DNA of 64,000 nt. Source: CAMDPA01 sp964574325. GTDB taxonomy: Bacteria; Pseudomonadota; Alphaproteobacteria; Rhizobiales; Hyphomicrobiaceae. The number at the start of each line of letters is the position of its first letter. Within the stretch, counting starts at the first letter, position 1. The DNA lies in the NCBI GenBank assembly GCA_964574325.1, contig CAZNMY010000019.1, forward strand, positions 7,301-71,300, written 5' to 3'. Below the pieces are notes generated by a model. It did not search any database and was not told where the DNA came from. It worked only from the letters and a program-made list of their open reading frames with translations. Shown here piece after piece: positions 34,503 through 43,902 of this stretch. A program made the position numbers and the translations under genes.

Positions 34503-34853
34503 ATGGCCCGCATCACGATCAGAATCGACCTCGACGACGACCGCAATATCGGCCACGGCAAGATCCGGCTTCTCGAGCAGATCGCCGAGCATGGCTCGAT
34601 CTCCAGCGCCGCTCGGGCCATGGGCATGTCGTACCGGCGCGCATGGCTTCTGGCTGACGAACTCAACACCATGTTCGAGCATCCCGTACTGGAGACGCAG
34701 CACGGCGGCGCCGGCGGCGGCCATGCCCGCCTCACCGATTTCGGTCATGCTCTCGTCGGTCATTACCGCACCATCGAGGCCCATGCGACCCACACCTTCA
34801 AGAAGCAGATCACCGGCCTCGAGCGGAACCTGAGAGCGAAGGCCCGCGCCTGA
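34503..34853 (+). CDS. ModE-like winged-helix regulator (HTH domain only)
   Basis: The 116-residue protein matches the N-terminal LysR-like winged helix of ModE: GHGKIRLLEQIAEHGSISSAARAMGMSYRRAWLLADELNTMF, then LTDFGHALVGHYRTIE. The molybdate-binding TOBE/Mop domains of full-length ModE are absent, as in many alphaproteobacterial relatives. GGGAAC lies upstream of the ATG. It sits directly before modABC, so it most likely represses or activates molybdate uptake; how it senses molybdate without Mop domains is unclear. Confidence 0.85.
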   Translation: MARITIRIDLDDDRNIGHGKIRLLEQIAEHGSISSAARAMGMSYRRAWLLADELNTMFEHPVLETQHGGAGGGHARLTDFGHALVGHYRTIEAHATHTFKKQITGLERNLRAKARA

Positions 34854-34958
34854 ACGAGGAAGCAAGCAAGACATCCAGATGAGAATATCGCTTGACCTTC
34901 GTGACTGAGCGACCCAAGACCTCGAAATAGCCTTCGGAACATATCGAAAGGCACGGAC

Positions 34959-35732
34959 ATGCTCGGCCTTGAACGAATTCGTCGTTCTGCAATCGTCATC
35001 GCGGCCGCTGCGATCACCTCCAGCGCCTCGCTGGCCGCAGAGGTCCTGGCCGCAGAGGTCAAAGTCGCCGTGGCCGCCAATTTCACCGATCCCTCGAAGG
35101 AGATAGCGGCCCTGTTCGAGCAATCGACCGGCCACAAGCTCGTGCTGAGCTTCGGGGCGACCGGGCAATTCTTCGCGCAGATCGCGCAGGGTGCACCGTT
35201 CGAGGTTTTCCTGTCCGCAGACAAAGCGACGGCAGAAAAGGCCGTCGCACAGGGGCATGCCGTCGCGGGGACCGAGTTCACCTATGCCGTCGGCAAGCTC
35301 GTGCTGTACAGCAAGACCCCAGGGCTTGTGTCGGGCGAGGAAACGCTCCGCCGGGGCAAGTTCGCCAAGCTTGCCATCGCAAACCCGGCGGCGGCGCCCT
35401 ATGGCGCAGCAGCCGTCGAAACGCTGAAGGCGCTCGGTCTCCACGACACGCTTGCACCCAGGATCGTGCGGGGCCAGAACATTGCGCAGACCTTCCAGTT
35501 CGTCGAGAGTGGGAACGCCGAGGTCGGCTTCGTCGCCCTGGCTCAGATCGCGCCCCTGACGGGCGGCTCGCGCTGGGTCGTTCCGGCGAAGCTGCACGCA
35601 CCCGTTCTTCAGGATGCGGTACTGCTGAAGCCGGGCGTGAAGAACGACGCGGCGCGTGCCTTCCTCGCTTTCCTGAAGGGCAAGGAGTCTCGCGCCGTGA
35701 TCGAGAAGTTCGGATACGGAACAAGCTGGTAG
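34959..35732 (+). CDS. modA: Molybdate-binding periplasmic protein ModA
   Basis: ModA captures molybdate or tungstate in the periplasm. The 257-residue sequence has a Sec signal (IRRSAIVIAAAAITSSASLAAE; cleavage near residue 25-30). The family pattern AAEVKVAVAANFTDPSKEIAALFEQSTGHKLVLSFGATGQFFAQI contains the ligand-binding Ser/Gly contacts. VFLSADKATAEKAV and the later VESGNAEVGFVALAQI are also typical. AAGG precedes the ATG. It starts the modABC operon and is followed 12 bp later by modB. Confidence 0.95.
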   Translation: MLGLERIRRSAIVIAAAAITSSASLAAEVLAAEVKVAVAANFTDPSKEIAALFEQSTGHKLVLSFGATGQFFAQIAQGAPFEVFLSADKATAEKAVAQGHAVAGTEFTYAVGKLVLYSKTPGLVSGEETLRRGKFAKLAIANPAAAPYGAAAVETLKALGLHDTLAPRIVRGQNIAQTFQFVESGNAEVGFVALAQIAPLTGGSRWVVPAKLHAPVLQDAVLLKPGVKNDAARAFLAFLKGKESRAVIEKFGYGTSW

Positions 35733-35744
35733 TCTGGTCGAGAG

Positions 35745-36428
35745 ATGCTGAACCTTGCAGACCTCTGGTCTCCGATCCGCCTGACGCTCGAATTGGCCGC
35801 GATCACCACCGTGCTGCTCCTGCTCGTCGGAACGCCGATCGCGTGGTGGTTGGCGCGCTCGAAAGCGTGGTGGAAGGAAGCGGTCGCGGCGATCGTCGCC
35901 ATGCCGCTCGTGCTGCCGCCGACCGTGCTCGGCTTCTACCTGCTGATCGCGTTCGGTCCGAACGGCCCCGGCGGAGCGATCGCGTCGATGTGGGGCGCCC
36001 GCACACTCGCCTTCACCTTCGAAGGTCTCGTCATCGCATCCATCCTCTATTCGATGCCCTTCGTGGTGCAGCCGATCCGCAACGCCTTCGAGGCGATCGG
36101 CGACCGTCCGCTGGAGGTCGCGGCCACGCTGCGCGCCTCCCCGTGGGATGCCTTCTGGACCGTCGCCGTTCCCCTCGCACGCCCTGGTTTCATGACCGCG
36201 ACCGTGCTCGGCTTCGCCCACACCGTCGGCGAGTTCGGCGTCGTGCTCATGATCGGCGGCAACATTCCCGGACAGACCAGGGTGATGTCGGTCGCAGTCT
36301 ATGATCTCGTCGAAACGCAGAGGTGGACGGAAGCGCACATACTGGCCGGTGGCATGGTCGTGTTCGCGTTCGCCGTCATCACGACCATGATGGTGCTGGA
36401 AAAGCGCATCGGACGCGCACGCCGATGA
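35745..36428 (+). CDS. modB: Molybdate ABC transporter permease ModB
   Basis: The 227-residue protein has about five or six membrane helices (LTLELAAITTVLLLLVGTPIAWWLA; AIVAMPLVLPPTVLGFYLLIAFGP). The EAA loop of ABC permeases, EVAATLRASPWDAFWTVAVPLARPGFMTATVLGFAHTVGEFGVVLMIGG, carries the ModB-type sequence. GAGAG precedes the ATG. Its stop codon overlaps the ATG of modC (ATGA). Confidence 0.95.
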   Translation: MLNLADLWSPIRLTLELAAITTVLLLLVGTPIAWWLARSKAWWKEAVAAIVAMPLVLPPTVLGFYLLIAFGPNGPGGAIASMWGARTLAFTFEGLVIASILYSMPFVVQPIRNAFEAIGDRPLEVAATLRASPWDAFWTVAVPLARPGFMTATVLGFAHTVGEFGVVLMIGGNIPGQTRVMSVAVYDLVETQRWTEAHILAGGMVVFAFAVITTMMVLEKRIGRARR

Positions 36429-37561
36429 GTACACCGATGGATGCGTTGAACCTCTCGCTTTCCGGTCGGCTGGGCACGTTCGAGATGGACGTCTCGTTTC
36501 GAGTGCCGATGCGCGGCATCACCGGTCTTTTCGGGCAATCCGGTAGCGGCAAGACGACGATCCTGCGCTGCATTGCCGGTCTCGAACGGCTCGAGGGCCG
36601 CATTTCGCTCGGCAACGAGATCTGGCAGGATACGAAGGCGGCCACGTTCGTCCCCACGCACAAGCGCCATGTGGGATACGTGTTCCAGGAGGCCAGCCTC
36701 TTTCCGCACATCTCGGTCGAGGACAACCTGCTTTATGGCGCACGTCGCGCCGGCAGCGCCGGATCGCCCCCCGGCTTCGACCTCGACCACATCGTCGGCC
36801 TGCTCGGCATCGGTCGACTGCTGCAGCGGTCCCCGACGACGCTTTCGGGCGGCGAGCGCCAGCGCGTGGCGGTGGGGCGCGCGTTGCTCGCTCGACCTCG
36901 GGTGTTGCTGATGGACGAGCCGCTGTCCGCGCTCGACCGGATGACGAAGGAGGAGATCCTTCCCTATTTCGAGATGCTGCACGAACGGCTGTCGTTGCCG
37001 GTCGTCTACGTCACGCACGACTTCGCCGAGCTCGAGCGGCTCGCGGACGCGCTCGTCCTGCTCGACAAGGGCAAGCTCGTTGCGGCAGGCCCCTTGCACG
37101 AGCTGCAGACGAATACCGCCTTGCCGCTGATCGCCGCGCCCGAGGCGAGCGTCGTGCTGACGGGACGCGTCGCGGGTTACGATCCGCAATTCCAGCTCTC
37201 GCGGCTGTCGATCGACGGCGGTGAATTGCTCGTGCCGGGTCGCGCGGGCGAGATCGGCGACGCACGCAGGCTGAGGATCGTAGCAACCGATGTCAGCATC
37301 GCGCGAGCACCGCCCGCCGACACGACGATCCTCAACTGCATTGCCATGCGCATCGTCACCATCGATCAGCGCGAGAACGCGCCGCAGGCGAACGTCATCC
37401 TCGCGCTCGGAGCGGCCGGCGAGGGAAGCCGCATCGGCGCCCGCGTCACCCGCAAGTCGATCTCCGCTCTCGGACTTCGGCCCGGCATCGAAGCCTTCGC
37501 CCAGATCAAGAGCGTGGCACTCGTGGCCACCCGTCCGAGCCACTCTGGTCCAGCGTCATGA
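36425..37561 (+). CDS. modC: Molybdate ABC transporter ATP-binding protein ModC
   Basis: This 378-residue ATPase drives molybdate import. It has Walker A GQSGSGKTT (about residue 36), signature LSGGERQRVAVGRALL, Walker B VLLMDEPLSALD and the switch His in YVTHDFAEL. A C-terminal regulatory TOBE/Mop domain follows (LNCIAMRIVTIDQRENAPQANVILALG), where molybdate can exert feedback. The frame is open upstream inside modB; the ATG at 36,425 is chosen for its ATGA overlap with modB and natural length. The operon ends here. Confidence 0.95.
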   Translation: MSTPMDALNLSLSGRLGTFEMDVSFRVPMRGITGLFGQSGSGKTTILRCIAGLERLEGRISLGNEIWQDTKAATFVPTHKRHVGYVFQEASLFPHISVEDNLLYGARRAGSAGSPPGFDLDHIVGLLGIGRLLQRSPTTLSGGERQRVAVGRALLARPRVLLMDEPLSALDRMTKEEILPYFEMLHERLSLPVVYVTHDFAELERLADALVLLDKGKLVAAGPLHELQTNTALPLIAAPEASVVLTGRVAGYDPQFQLSRLSIDGGELLVPGRAGEIGDARRLRIVATDVSIARAPPADTTILNCIAMRIVTIDQRENAPQANVILALGAAGEGSRIGARVTRKSISALGLRPGIEAFAQIKSVALVATRPSHSGPAS

Positions 37562-38323
37562 GAGGACATCGAGCGAAGCCCCCGCTCGATCGCGCGCTCT
37601 ACCGGCTCGATGCGCTCGACGGTCTCCAGGGGGATTTTTGGCCGATCTAATTCGAGCAATATCGGCAGATAGTACGCCACAATATCGAAGAAATACAGCC
37701 CTTCCGGCCGGTCCCTTGGCCGATCTTCTGGCCGATCAGGGGCTGTTCCCGCACCCTACTCCCACTCGATGATTCGGGAAGCAATCAACCACTTGATATG
37801 AAATACGTTCTTTCGAGGGAAGAGGACCGATACCGTCGTCGATACCGTCAGAAACGTACGCTATTGGATTCGCCCGAACAATGCACTCGGGGGATCTGGC
37901 ATGCAGCTCGCCAACTCGATGGTATCCGAGCACCAGCGTTCCAACGGACTAGCCTTCAGCCGACGGTACAGCCACGGCGCAATAGGCGATTACTCTGGTG
38001 CTGTCTAACGATACAGTCGCTGTATCGTCAGATGCGGCCTGCAGTGGGCGATGCAGCCGGGGCACTTCCGGTGGCAGTAGGGGTGCTATAATGCGAAAAG
38101 TACATCCCTAGCTCTGACCATAGAGAGTAGAACACATAGATGATTATGTTAACCGAAGCCATGCGGAAGGCAGTTGAGAGGTTACAACTCATGCTGCTCG
38201 GGGCGGGGCAGAGCCCTGCAGCATTGCTCAAGTAGGCAGTTTATCTGATCGCGGTTCTTTCCAGGCGCCACTTCAAGGAGATCTGACAACGGCACTGCTG
38301 GCGCTGTACTTCGCTGGCTGGGA
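37562..38323. other. Gene-poor interval between modC and the catabolic island
   Basis: About 760 bases hold no gene I can support. Visible structure: an 8-bp inverted repeat right after modC (37,568-37,590), direct repeats of TGGCCGATC near 37,717-37,737, a direct repeat of GATACCGTC near 37,830-37,850, and a 9-bp perfect palindromic pair at 38,008-38,028. A minus-strand frame near 37,560-37,700 reads GLYFFDIVAYYLPILLEL, but it has no start and overlaps modC. The region looks like decayed DNA at an island border. Confidence 0.55.
38008..38028. repeat. Perfect inverted repeat ACGATACAG-TCG-CTGTATCGT
   Basis: Nine-base arms 38,008-38,016 and 38,020-38,028 are exact inverse complements around a three-base centre. 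This is operator-like in form, but no gene start lies nearby. Confidence 0.6.
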
Positions 38324-40036
38324 TCAACAGCCGTTAGCCGCCGGGATCACTGGCAGCAGGAGATACGAGCCATACTCGCCACCGGCATAGAGCGTGTTGG
38401 TCCCGTCGTTATAGTCCGCGTGGTAGTGCGTGTACCCCTGGCTTCCAAAGCCGTCGCGCGGCTGCACGTCGAGCTGAAGGCGGTGTCCTTTGGCAAACAC
38501 CATGGACGTTGGCCAGATCTCGACCTCGACCTTCACAACTTCGCCCGGCTTCAGCGTGAGCCGGCGCATGTGCTTGTGATAAGGTCGCCCTGTCACCGTC
38601 AGCTCGGGATCGAGCTCGCGATGCGACACGCGCAGCCAGCCTTTGGCGACCGGTACTGGCGACCCCTGCTGTCCAGTTTCGAGAAGCTCGGTTCCATCGG
38701 CGTCGAGGTGGCGAAGCGTCAGAAAAAGATCCATGTCCTCCGACGATGATGAAACCCAGATGGTCGCGGATAGTGGTCCTGTGACTTCCATGTCCTCGGG
38801 CATAGGATCAGTCATCAGCGACACGCCCATGCCTGGACGAATACCGCCGCCCCCCATGATCTGCGATGACGCCGCCGACGTCGATCCCATGCTTCCGACA
38901 CTCGTGACCTCATAGGTCCGCACCGAGCTGGACGCTGGCTTCTTGTCGAGCAGCCGCGCCACGTGCGCAGGTCCGACAGCCACGGGAGACAAATCGAAAT
39001 AAAGCTTTGTCCACTGTGTGCGCGCCAGCGGCCACTCATTTTCCATACGCCAGACGAATTTGTCCTTGCCATGCCGAATGGCAAGTTTGACTGGCGGCTC
39101 GGTCATGACGCCGTTGTCGATACCTTTGAGCCAGTGGTCGAAGAACCGGATCTGATCGCGGCGTCCGTCCTCTGTATAAAATGGGTGCACATGACTGCCG
39201 GTATGAATCCTGAGCTTCTTGTTCTTGGAGGCTGCCCGCGAGAAGCCTTCGGTGTTACCTCGCAAATGCAGTCCGAAGCCGGTCCAATTGCCGACGCTCA
39301 GAAGCGGCACCGTGACCTTCTCCCACTGGGCCTGTTCGCCGCGAAAAACGCCGCTGTCGAGGTTGTTGTGGAGCCAGCGGTAGAGCGTGTTATGAGCCCA
39401 ACCATCCGGTTGATCTTGCGCTGCGCGCCCTAGCTTGTGATGCAGAAGATGTGCCGTAAACCAATTGGTCATAAACACATTGAGGATGCCGCCATGATAA
39501 AGGGCGTCGCGATAGATATCCGCAAAACCCTCCCAGGGTATGATCGCCTTCAATGACGGAGGTTGCAGGTTGGCGACAAACCACTGGTTGATCGCGAAAT
39601 AGGAAATTCCAAGAAGCCCCACAGCGCCGTTGCACCAGGGCTGCGCGGCAGCCCACTCGATGGCATCGTAGTAATCAATCGCCTCTTGCAACGACCACGG
39701 CTCGCACTGGCCAGGTGATTTGCCGCTTCCCCGGCCGTCGATACGTACTGCGGCATAGCCCCGGGGAACCCACCAGGCAGGATTGATCGTCTCCCAGTTC
39801 ATCCACTCGTTCTGGGCCTCCTGCAGGTTGGCAGGCACCACCCAAAGCTTGTCCTTCTGGTACGGACCGAGATTCAGGATCGCTGGCACTTTCTCACTTG
39901 CCGATGGTGGGCGAAACACATCGGCCTTGAGCCGCGCACCGTCGCGCATCGCGACATCGATATCGCGCTCATGCAGAATCTCAATTTCGGCATCCGCTGC
40001 ACGGATAGCGATTGCACCCTGTCGAGCTGCCTTCAT
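38324..40036 (-). CDS. CocE/NonD family hydrolase (1)
   Basis: The 570-residue protein belongs to the CocE/NonD group (X-Pro dipeptidyl-peptidase S15-like), which includes cocaine esterase and glutaryl-7-ACA acylases. The N-terminal alpha/beta-hydrolase part has RDGARLKADVFRP and YAAVRIDGRGSGKSPG, and the nucleophile elbow GLLGISYFAINQW around residue 145. The His region is GSHVHPFY. The C-terminal jelly-roll part contains ATIWVSSSSEDMDLFLTLRHLD and ends YGSYLLLPVIP. It is intact. It is the last gene of a ten-gene minus-strand run beginning at 48,938. The ester or amide substrate is unknown. Confidence 0.92.
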   Translation of the reverse strand: MKAARQGAIAIRAADAEIEILHERDIDVAMRDGARLKADVFRPPSASEKVPAILNLGPYQKDKLWVVPANLQEAQNEWMNWETINPAWWVPRGYAAVRIDGRGSGKSPGQCEPWSLQEAIDYYDAIEWAAAQPWCNGAVGLLGISYFAINQWFVANLQPPSLKAIIPWEGFADIYRDALYHGGILNVFMTNWFTAHLLHHKLGRAAQDQPDGWAHNTLYRWLHNNLDSGVFRGEQAQWEKVTVPLLSVGNWTGFGLHLRGNTEGFSRAASKNKKLRIHTGSHVHPFYTEDGRRDQIRFFDHWLKGIDNGVMTEPPVKLAIRHGKDKFVWRMENEWPLARTQWTKLYFDLSPVAVGPAHVARLLDKKPASSSVRTYEVTSVGSMGSTSAASSQIMGGGGIRPGMGVSLMTDPMPEDMEVTGPLSATIWVSSSSEDMDLFLTLRHLDADGTELLETGQQGSPVPVAKGWLRVSHRELDPELTVTGRPYHKHMRRLTLKPGEVVKVEVEIWPTSMVFAKGHRLQLDVQPRDGFGSQGYTHYHADYNDGTNTLYAGGEYGSYLLLPVIPAANGC

Positions 40037-40097
40037 AATCTGTCCTCGTTGTCGTCACGCCGCGGCTCGAACGAGCGCTCGATTTTTTCGAAGCGCG

Positions 40098-41108
40098 TTA
40101 AGGTAAACTCGTCGTAAGCAATCGGGCCGGTCCATCCGAAAGAATCATGCGTTTGTCCGCATCGGAAATATCGAGCCGCTTCACGAAGCGCGCACAGTCC
40201 ATCATGCCCATATCGAAGGGATAGTCGGAGCCCAGAAGCACATGGGATGCGCCAGCCTGCGAGATCAGGAACTCGGCGTGCGGAGCAGAGTGCAAGATCA
40301 TGTCATGATAGAAGCGGGCAATCGAAATGTCCGGCGGGTTGTTGGCAAGATGCTGTTTGGGCTCCGGCCTGACACCCCACCCATGCACCCATCGACCCGA
40401 TTGGTAGGGGAAAAACCCGCCGCCATGCGACAGGCAGAACTTGATACGCGGGTGGCGCTCAAGCACTCCGCCAAAGATTAATGAAGCAGCAGCGATCGTT
40501 GTCTCGAGAGGATTGCCGATCAGGTTGCGCAGATAATAGGACCCGAGCCGCTCGGCAGCAGCGACTTTCTGAGGATGCACGAGGATGAACGCGCCGAGCT
40601 CCTCGGCCTTCGCCCAAACCGGCTCGAGCGCGGGATCGTCGAGGTTCTTGCCCTCGACGTGACTGCAAATCATGACACCGCGCAGGCCGAGCTGACTGAT
40701 CGCCCGCTCAAGCTCAGCGGCGGCAAGCTCAGGGGACTGCATCGCAAGCGTGCCCAAGGCGACGAATTTGTCGGGAGTTTTCTTGACGAGATCGGCCAGC
40801 GCCTCATTCTGAACTTTCGCAAGCGCATCGGTCCGCATAGGCTCGAGATCGTACAGAAACGTCTGCGGCAGGACGGACACGGCCTGCATGTCGACGCCGG
40901 CTGCCTCCATGTCGGCCAGACGCTTATCAAGATCCCAACCGCCGCGCGGATAAGGAGTCTGGACGATGTCGCCGATCGTCAGAGTCGCATCGTAGCTGGT
41001 CACTCGAGAAAGCTCGAAGGTCGTTCCGGGCGCCTCCCTGCGTAACCTCGCCATCATGTCCTCGGACAATATATGCGCATGCACATCGATGACGGGTGCT
41101 GCGGCCAT
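40098..41108 (-). CDS. Amidohydrolase, ACMSD-like decarboxylase family
   Basis: This 336-residue TIM-barrel protein resembles aminocarboxymuconate-semialdehyde decarboxylase and related 5-carboxyvanillate or gamma-resorcylate decarboxylases. Metal site residues are visible: DVHAHI (His-x-His) near the N-terminus, the His in FILVHPQK, LSHGGGFFPYQSGR, and the Asp in LLGSDYPFDMG. The reaction is likely a non-oxidative decarboxylation or hydrolysis in aromatic breakdown. The ATG at 41,108 follows GGAGA; two in-frame starts upstream (41,123 and 41,186) are possible. It sits between a flavin reductase and CocE/NonD 1 on the minus strand. Confidence 0.88.
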   Translation of the reverse strand: MAAAPVIDVHAHILSEDMMARLRREAPGTTFELSRVTSYDATLTIGDIVQTPYPRGGWDLDKRLADMEAAGVDMQAVSVLPQTFLYDLEPMRTDALAKVQNEALADLVKKTPDKFVALGTLAMQSPELAAAELERAISQLGLRGVMICSHVEGKNLDDPALEPVWAKAEELGAFILVHPQKVAAAERLGSYYLRNLIGNPLETTIAAASLIFGGVLERHPRIKFCLSHGGGFFPYQSGRWVHGWGVRPEPKQHLANNPPDISIARFYHDMILHSAPHAEFLISQAGASHVLLGSDYPFDMGMMDCARFVKRLDISDADKRMILSDGPARLLTTSLP

Positions 41109-41212
41109 ACGACGGGTCTCCATGAAGTTCCAAGAGCAATGCCCTACGGGGGGGCGCTCGATTAGCCGATGATCACTCGAAGGCAAGCGAAACGGGCTTG
41201 CCGCTCCTTCAC

Positions 41213-41731
41213 CTAGCAGCCGGATGCTGCAGGCCTGTCCTCCGCAGGATATTGATTGATGCTGCAGTATCGGCCGCCAAAAAAGACGAGTGGATCAGAA
41301 ATTGGAGCAGCAGCGGTCACAAGGGACAACACTTTGCCAACAAAAATGGCGTGATCGCCACCCTCATAGACCGCATAGCGCTCGCATTCGAAGCTTGCCA
41401 GCGCACCTGGTATCAGGGGCACATGCTTGCCTTCGATGGGACTCACAAGCTTCCACTTATCTCCATGGCTCTTTGCGAACCTGGTCGAAAGATCGTGCTG
41501 CTTGCGATCGAGCAGGTTCACACCGTAGTGGGTACACTCCTCCCATCCTCTGAAGCTTGCTGCGGACTTGGCGACCGAAAACAGAATCAGAGCCGGGTCG
41601 AGGGAGACCGAGTTGAACGACGATACCGTCATGCCAAGAAGCTCTCCGTCCGGGTGACGAGCGGAGATAATGGCGACGCCGGTTGGGAATAGGCCGAGAG
41701 CCTTGCGGAAGTCGACAACATTCACCGTCAT
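41213..41731 (-). CDS. Flavin reductase domain protein
   Basis: The 172-residue protein is an FMN-binding split-barrel flavin reductase that supplies reduced flavin to a monooxygenase, using NAD(P)H. Family features are FRKALGLFPTGVAIISARHPDGELLGMTVSSFNSVSLDPALILFSV, FAVNLL-like YGVNLLDRKQHDLSTRFA and CERYAVYEGGDHAIFVGKV. AAGGA precedes the ATG at 41,731; a TTG five codons upstream is less likely. No oxygenase component is adjacent, so its partner may be elsewhere. Confidence 0.9.
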   Translation of the reverse strand: MTVNVVDFRKALGLFPTGVAIISARHPDGELLGMTVSSFNSVSLDPALILFSVAKSAASFRGWEECTHYGVNLLDRKQHDLSTRFAKSHGDKWKLVSPIEGKHVPLIPGALASFECERYAVYEGGDHAIFVGKVLSLVTAAAPISDPLVFFGGRYCSINQYPAEDRPAASGC

Positions 41732-41791
41732 AACCAGATCCTTCAATTCGCGTAGCGAGTCTATACGAAGCCGTTTCGCGGCCTGGCAGCG

Positions 41792-43294
41792 TCAACTTTG
41801 CATCGCGCGTTCTCGTGTCGATCGTATTGCGGGCAACGCCATCATCAGGAGTAGAAGCGCTGTCGCGATCAGCAGCCCGAGACTTATCGGCCGTTCGATG
41901 AAGATGAGCGGATCACCACCAGAAATTCGCATAGCTCTTCGAACGTTATCTTCCATCAGCGGACCGAGCACGAAGCCAAGCACCAACGGAGCGGGCTCGC
42001 AATCGAGGCGCGTGAATATGAAACCTGAGACGCCGAAGAGGGCCGCGAGCAAAACGCCAGTGGTGCTGTTGGACACGGTATAGCAGCCGATCGCGCAAAA
42101 CAGCAGGACGGCAATAAAGAGGAAGCGATACGGGACTTTCAGCAATTGCACCCAGAGTCCGATCATCGGTAGGTTGATGACGACCAACATGAGATTGCCG
42201 ATCCACATGGACGCAACCATTCCCCAGAACAGGTCGGGCTTTTCCGTCATGATCTGGGGGCCGGGCTGGATGCCGTGGATCATCATGGCACCGATCATCA
42301 ACGCCATAACGGCGTTGCCAGGCAGTCCCAGGGTCAGCATCGGAATGAACGATGACTGGGCGCCGGCATTGTTGGCGGCTTCAGGACCTGCGACTCCCTC
42401 GATGGCGCCATGTCCGAAGCGGCTTTTGTCGGAGGAGAGGCGCTTTTCAAGGACGTAAGCAGCGAAGGAGGAAATCGTCGCCCCGCCTCCGGGCAGCACG
42501 CCAACGACCGAGCCGAGCGCCGTGCCGCGCAGCGTAGCCGGCCAGGCGCGCCTGAAATCGTCGTAGGTCGGCCAGAGGCTGGTCACTTTGGCGATGCTCG
42601 CCTCGTTGTCGCGCTCCCGGTCGACCAGATTGGATATGATTTCGCCAACGCCGAACAAGCCAATGGCCAACACTGCGAAATCAAGCCCATCCGACAGCAT
42701 TGGAATACCGAAGGTGAAACGCTGGTTCCCCGAGTTGCCGTCCGTGCCCACCAAGCCGAGCAGCAGGCCCAGAACAATCATTGCGATGGCCTTGATCACC
42801 GACCCGCTCGCAAGAACCACGGCCGCGACAAGGCCCAACACCATCAGTGAAAAATATTCCGGGGCACCGAACGATTGGCCAACCAGCGATAGCGGCGGCG
42901 CTGCGAGCGCGATGACGCCCGTCGCAACGGTGCCAGCGAAGAAAGAAGCTAACGCTGCCGTCGCCAGTGCTGATCCTGCTCGGCCTTGCCGAGCCATTGC
43001 ATGGCCGTCAAGGCAGGTCACAACCGATGACGTCTCGCCCGGAAGGTTGACAAGAACGGCGGCGGTCGAGCCGCCATATTGTGCGCCATAGAAAATGCCG
43101 GCCAGCATGATCAAGCCGGAAACTGGCGCCAGATTGAACGTCAGCGGCAGCAGCATCGCGATGGTTGCGATCGGGCCGATGCCTGGCAGCACGCCAATGA
43201 GGGTACCAATCAGGCAACCTGCAAGGGCGAGGCCGAGATTTACTGGCGTCATGGCAACGCCGAAGCCTGTCGCAAGATTGCCAAGCAGATCCAT
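41792..43294 (-). CDS. tctA: Tripartite tricarboxylate transporter large permease TctA
   Basis: The 500-residue protein has about 12 membrane helices and the TctA hallmark GVLPGIGPIATIAMLLPLTF near the N-terminus. A duplicated-like GVLPGGGATISSFAAYVLEKRLS and ILVNLPGETSSVVTCLDG follow. In TTT systems TctA is the main proton-symport channel, fed by a periplasmic TctC receptor. It is preceded by tctB and tctC on the same strand (spacing 12 bp to tctB), forming a full TTT set. AAGGA is upstream of the ATG. Confidence 0.95.
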   Translation of the reverse strand: MDLLGNLATGFGVAMTPVNLGLALAGCLIGTLIGVLPGIGPIATIAMLLPLTFNLAPVSGLIMLAGIFYGAQYGGSTAAVLVNLPGETSSVVTCLDGHAMARQGRAGSALATAALASFFAGTVATGVIALAAPPLSLVGQSFGAPEYFSLMVLGLVAAVVLASGSVIKAIAMIVLGLLLGLVGTDGNSGNQRFTFGIPMLSDGLDFAVLAIGLFGVGEIISNLVDRERDNEASIAKVTSLWPTYDDFRRAWPATLRGTALGSVVGVLPGGGATISSFAAYVLEKRLSSDKSRFGHGAIEGVAGPEAANNAGAQSSFIPMLTLGLPGNAVMALMIGAMMIHGIQPGPQIMTEKPDLFWGMVASMWIGNLMLVVINLPMIGLWVQLLKVPYRFLFIAVLLFCAIGCYTVSNSTTGVLLAALFGVSGFIFTRLDCEPAPLVLGFVLGPLMEDNVRRAMRISGGDPLIFIERPISLGLLIATALLLLMMALPAIRSTRERAMQS

Positions 43295-43306
43295 GGCCCA
43301 GTTTCC

Positions 43307-43798
43307 TTACTGCATGAATTCGGGAAGTAGGTTCACGGACATTCCGAGGCCGAGGACGAACACGACCCAGCAAAGTCCGACCAAAACAATCGCCGAACAC
43401 ACGGTCTCCCACCACTTCAGGCCCGGATAGGAAAAACTCGAGATCGTGACCAGCAGAACGATGGACGACGCGAGGCCGAGGACCGTCAGGCTCAGACCGA
43501 ACACCAAAAGGCTCGCTGTCACCCACAAGATCGGCCAATAATTGCTGACCTCGGTGGGAGTAATTGTTGCCGGCGCTGGCTGACTGGCGGAGTCAATCCT
43601 CGCGCGTTCGAACAGGCCCTGCACCAACACGATGACGCCAAGCGTCATGAGGAGCCAGCACAGTAGCTGCGGCATGAAGCCTGTGCCCATGCGCCGCAGC
43701 GATCCGAGCGGGTAGTCGCGTGCCAACCACAAGCCAAGCCCTGCAAGCAGCATGAACATCAGCCCGGACAGAACATTCTTGTTCAGAACCCCGCTCAC
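43307..43798 (-). CDS. tctB: Tripartite tricarboxylate transporter small permease TctB
   Basis: The 163-residue protein has four hydrophobic helices typical of the small TctB subunit (LSGLMFMLLAGLGLWLARDYPLGSLRRMGTGFMPQLLCWLLMTLGVIVLV is the family N-terminus; the second half has WVTASLLVFGLSLTVLGLASSIVLLVTI). It pairs with TctA. The GTG start at 43,798 has GGAGG upstream. It lies between tctC and tctA in the usual order. Confidence 0.93.
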   Translation of the reverse strand: MSGVLNKNVLSGLMFMLLAGLGLWLARDYPLGSLRRMGTGFMPQLLCWLLMTLGVIVLVQGLFERARIDSASQPAPATITPTEVSNYWPILWVTASLLVFGLSLTVLGLASSIVLLVTISSFSYPGLKWWETVCSAIVLVGLCWVVFVLGLGMSVNLLPEFMQ

Positions 43799-43902
43799 AT
43801 CATCCTCCTATGTTGGTCATGGCGTTGTGTTTGGGTTGGGCTTTGAACCGACGATCAACGCGACGACACCGACACAACAGGCAGTGCTGATCATACGGCT
43901 GG

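Noticed and set aside
34461..36434. 657-codon minus-strand open frame opposite modA and modB
   Set aside because: The plus-strand genes are unmistakable ABC components with overlaps and ribosome sites; the antisense frame shows no domain.
37290..37772. Plus-strand frame extending out of modC into the interval
   Set aside because: It is out of frame with modC and Arg/Ser/Ala-rich, typical of an antisense-like shadow.
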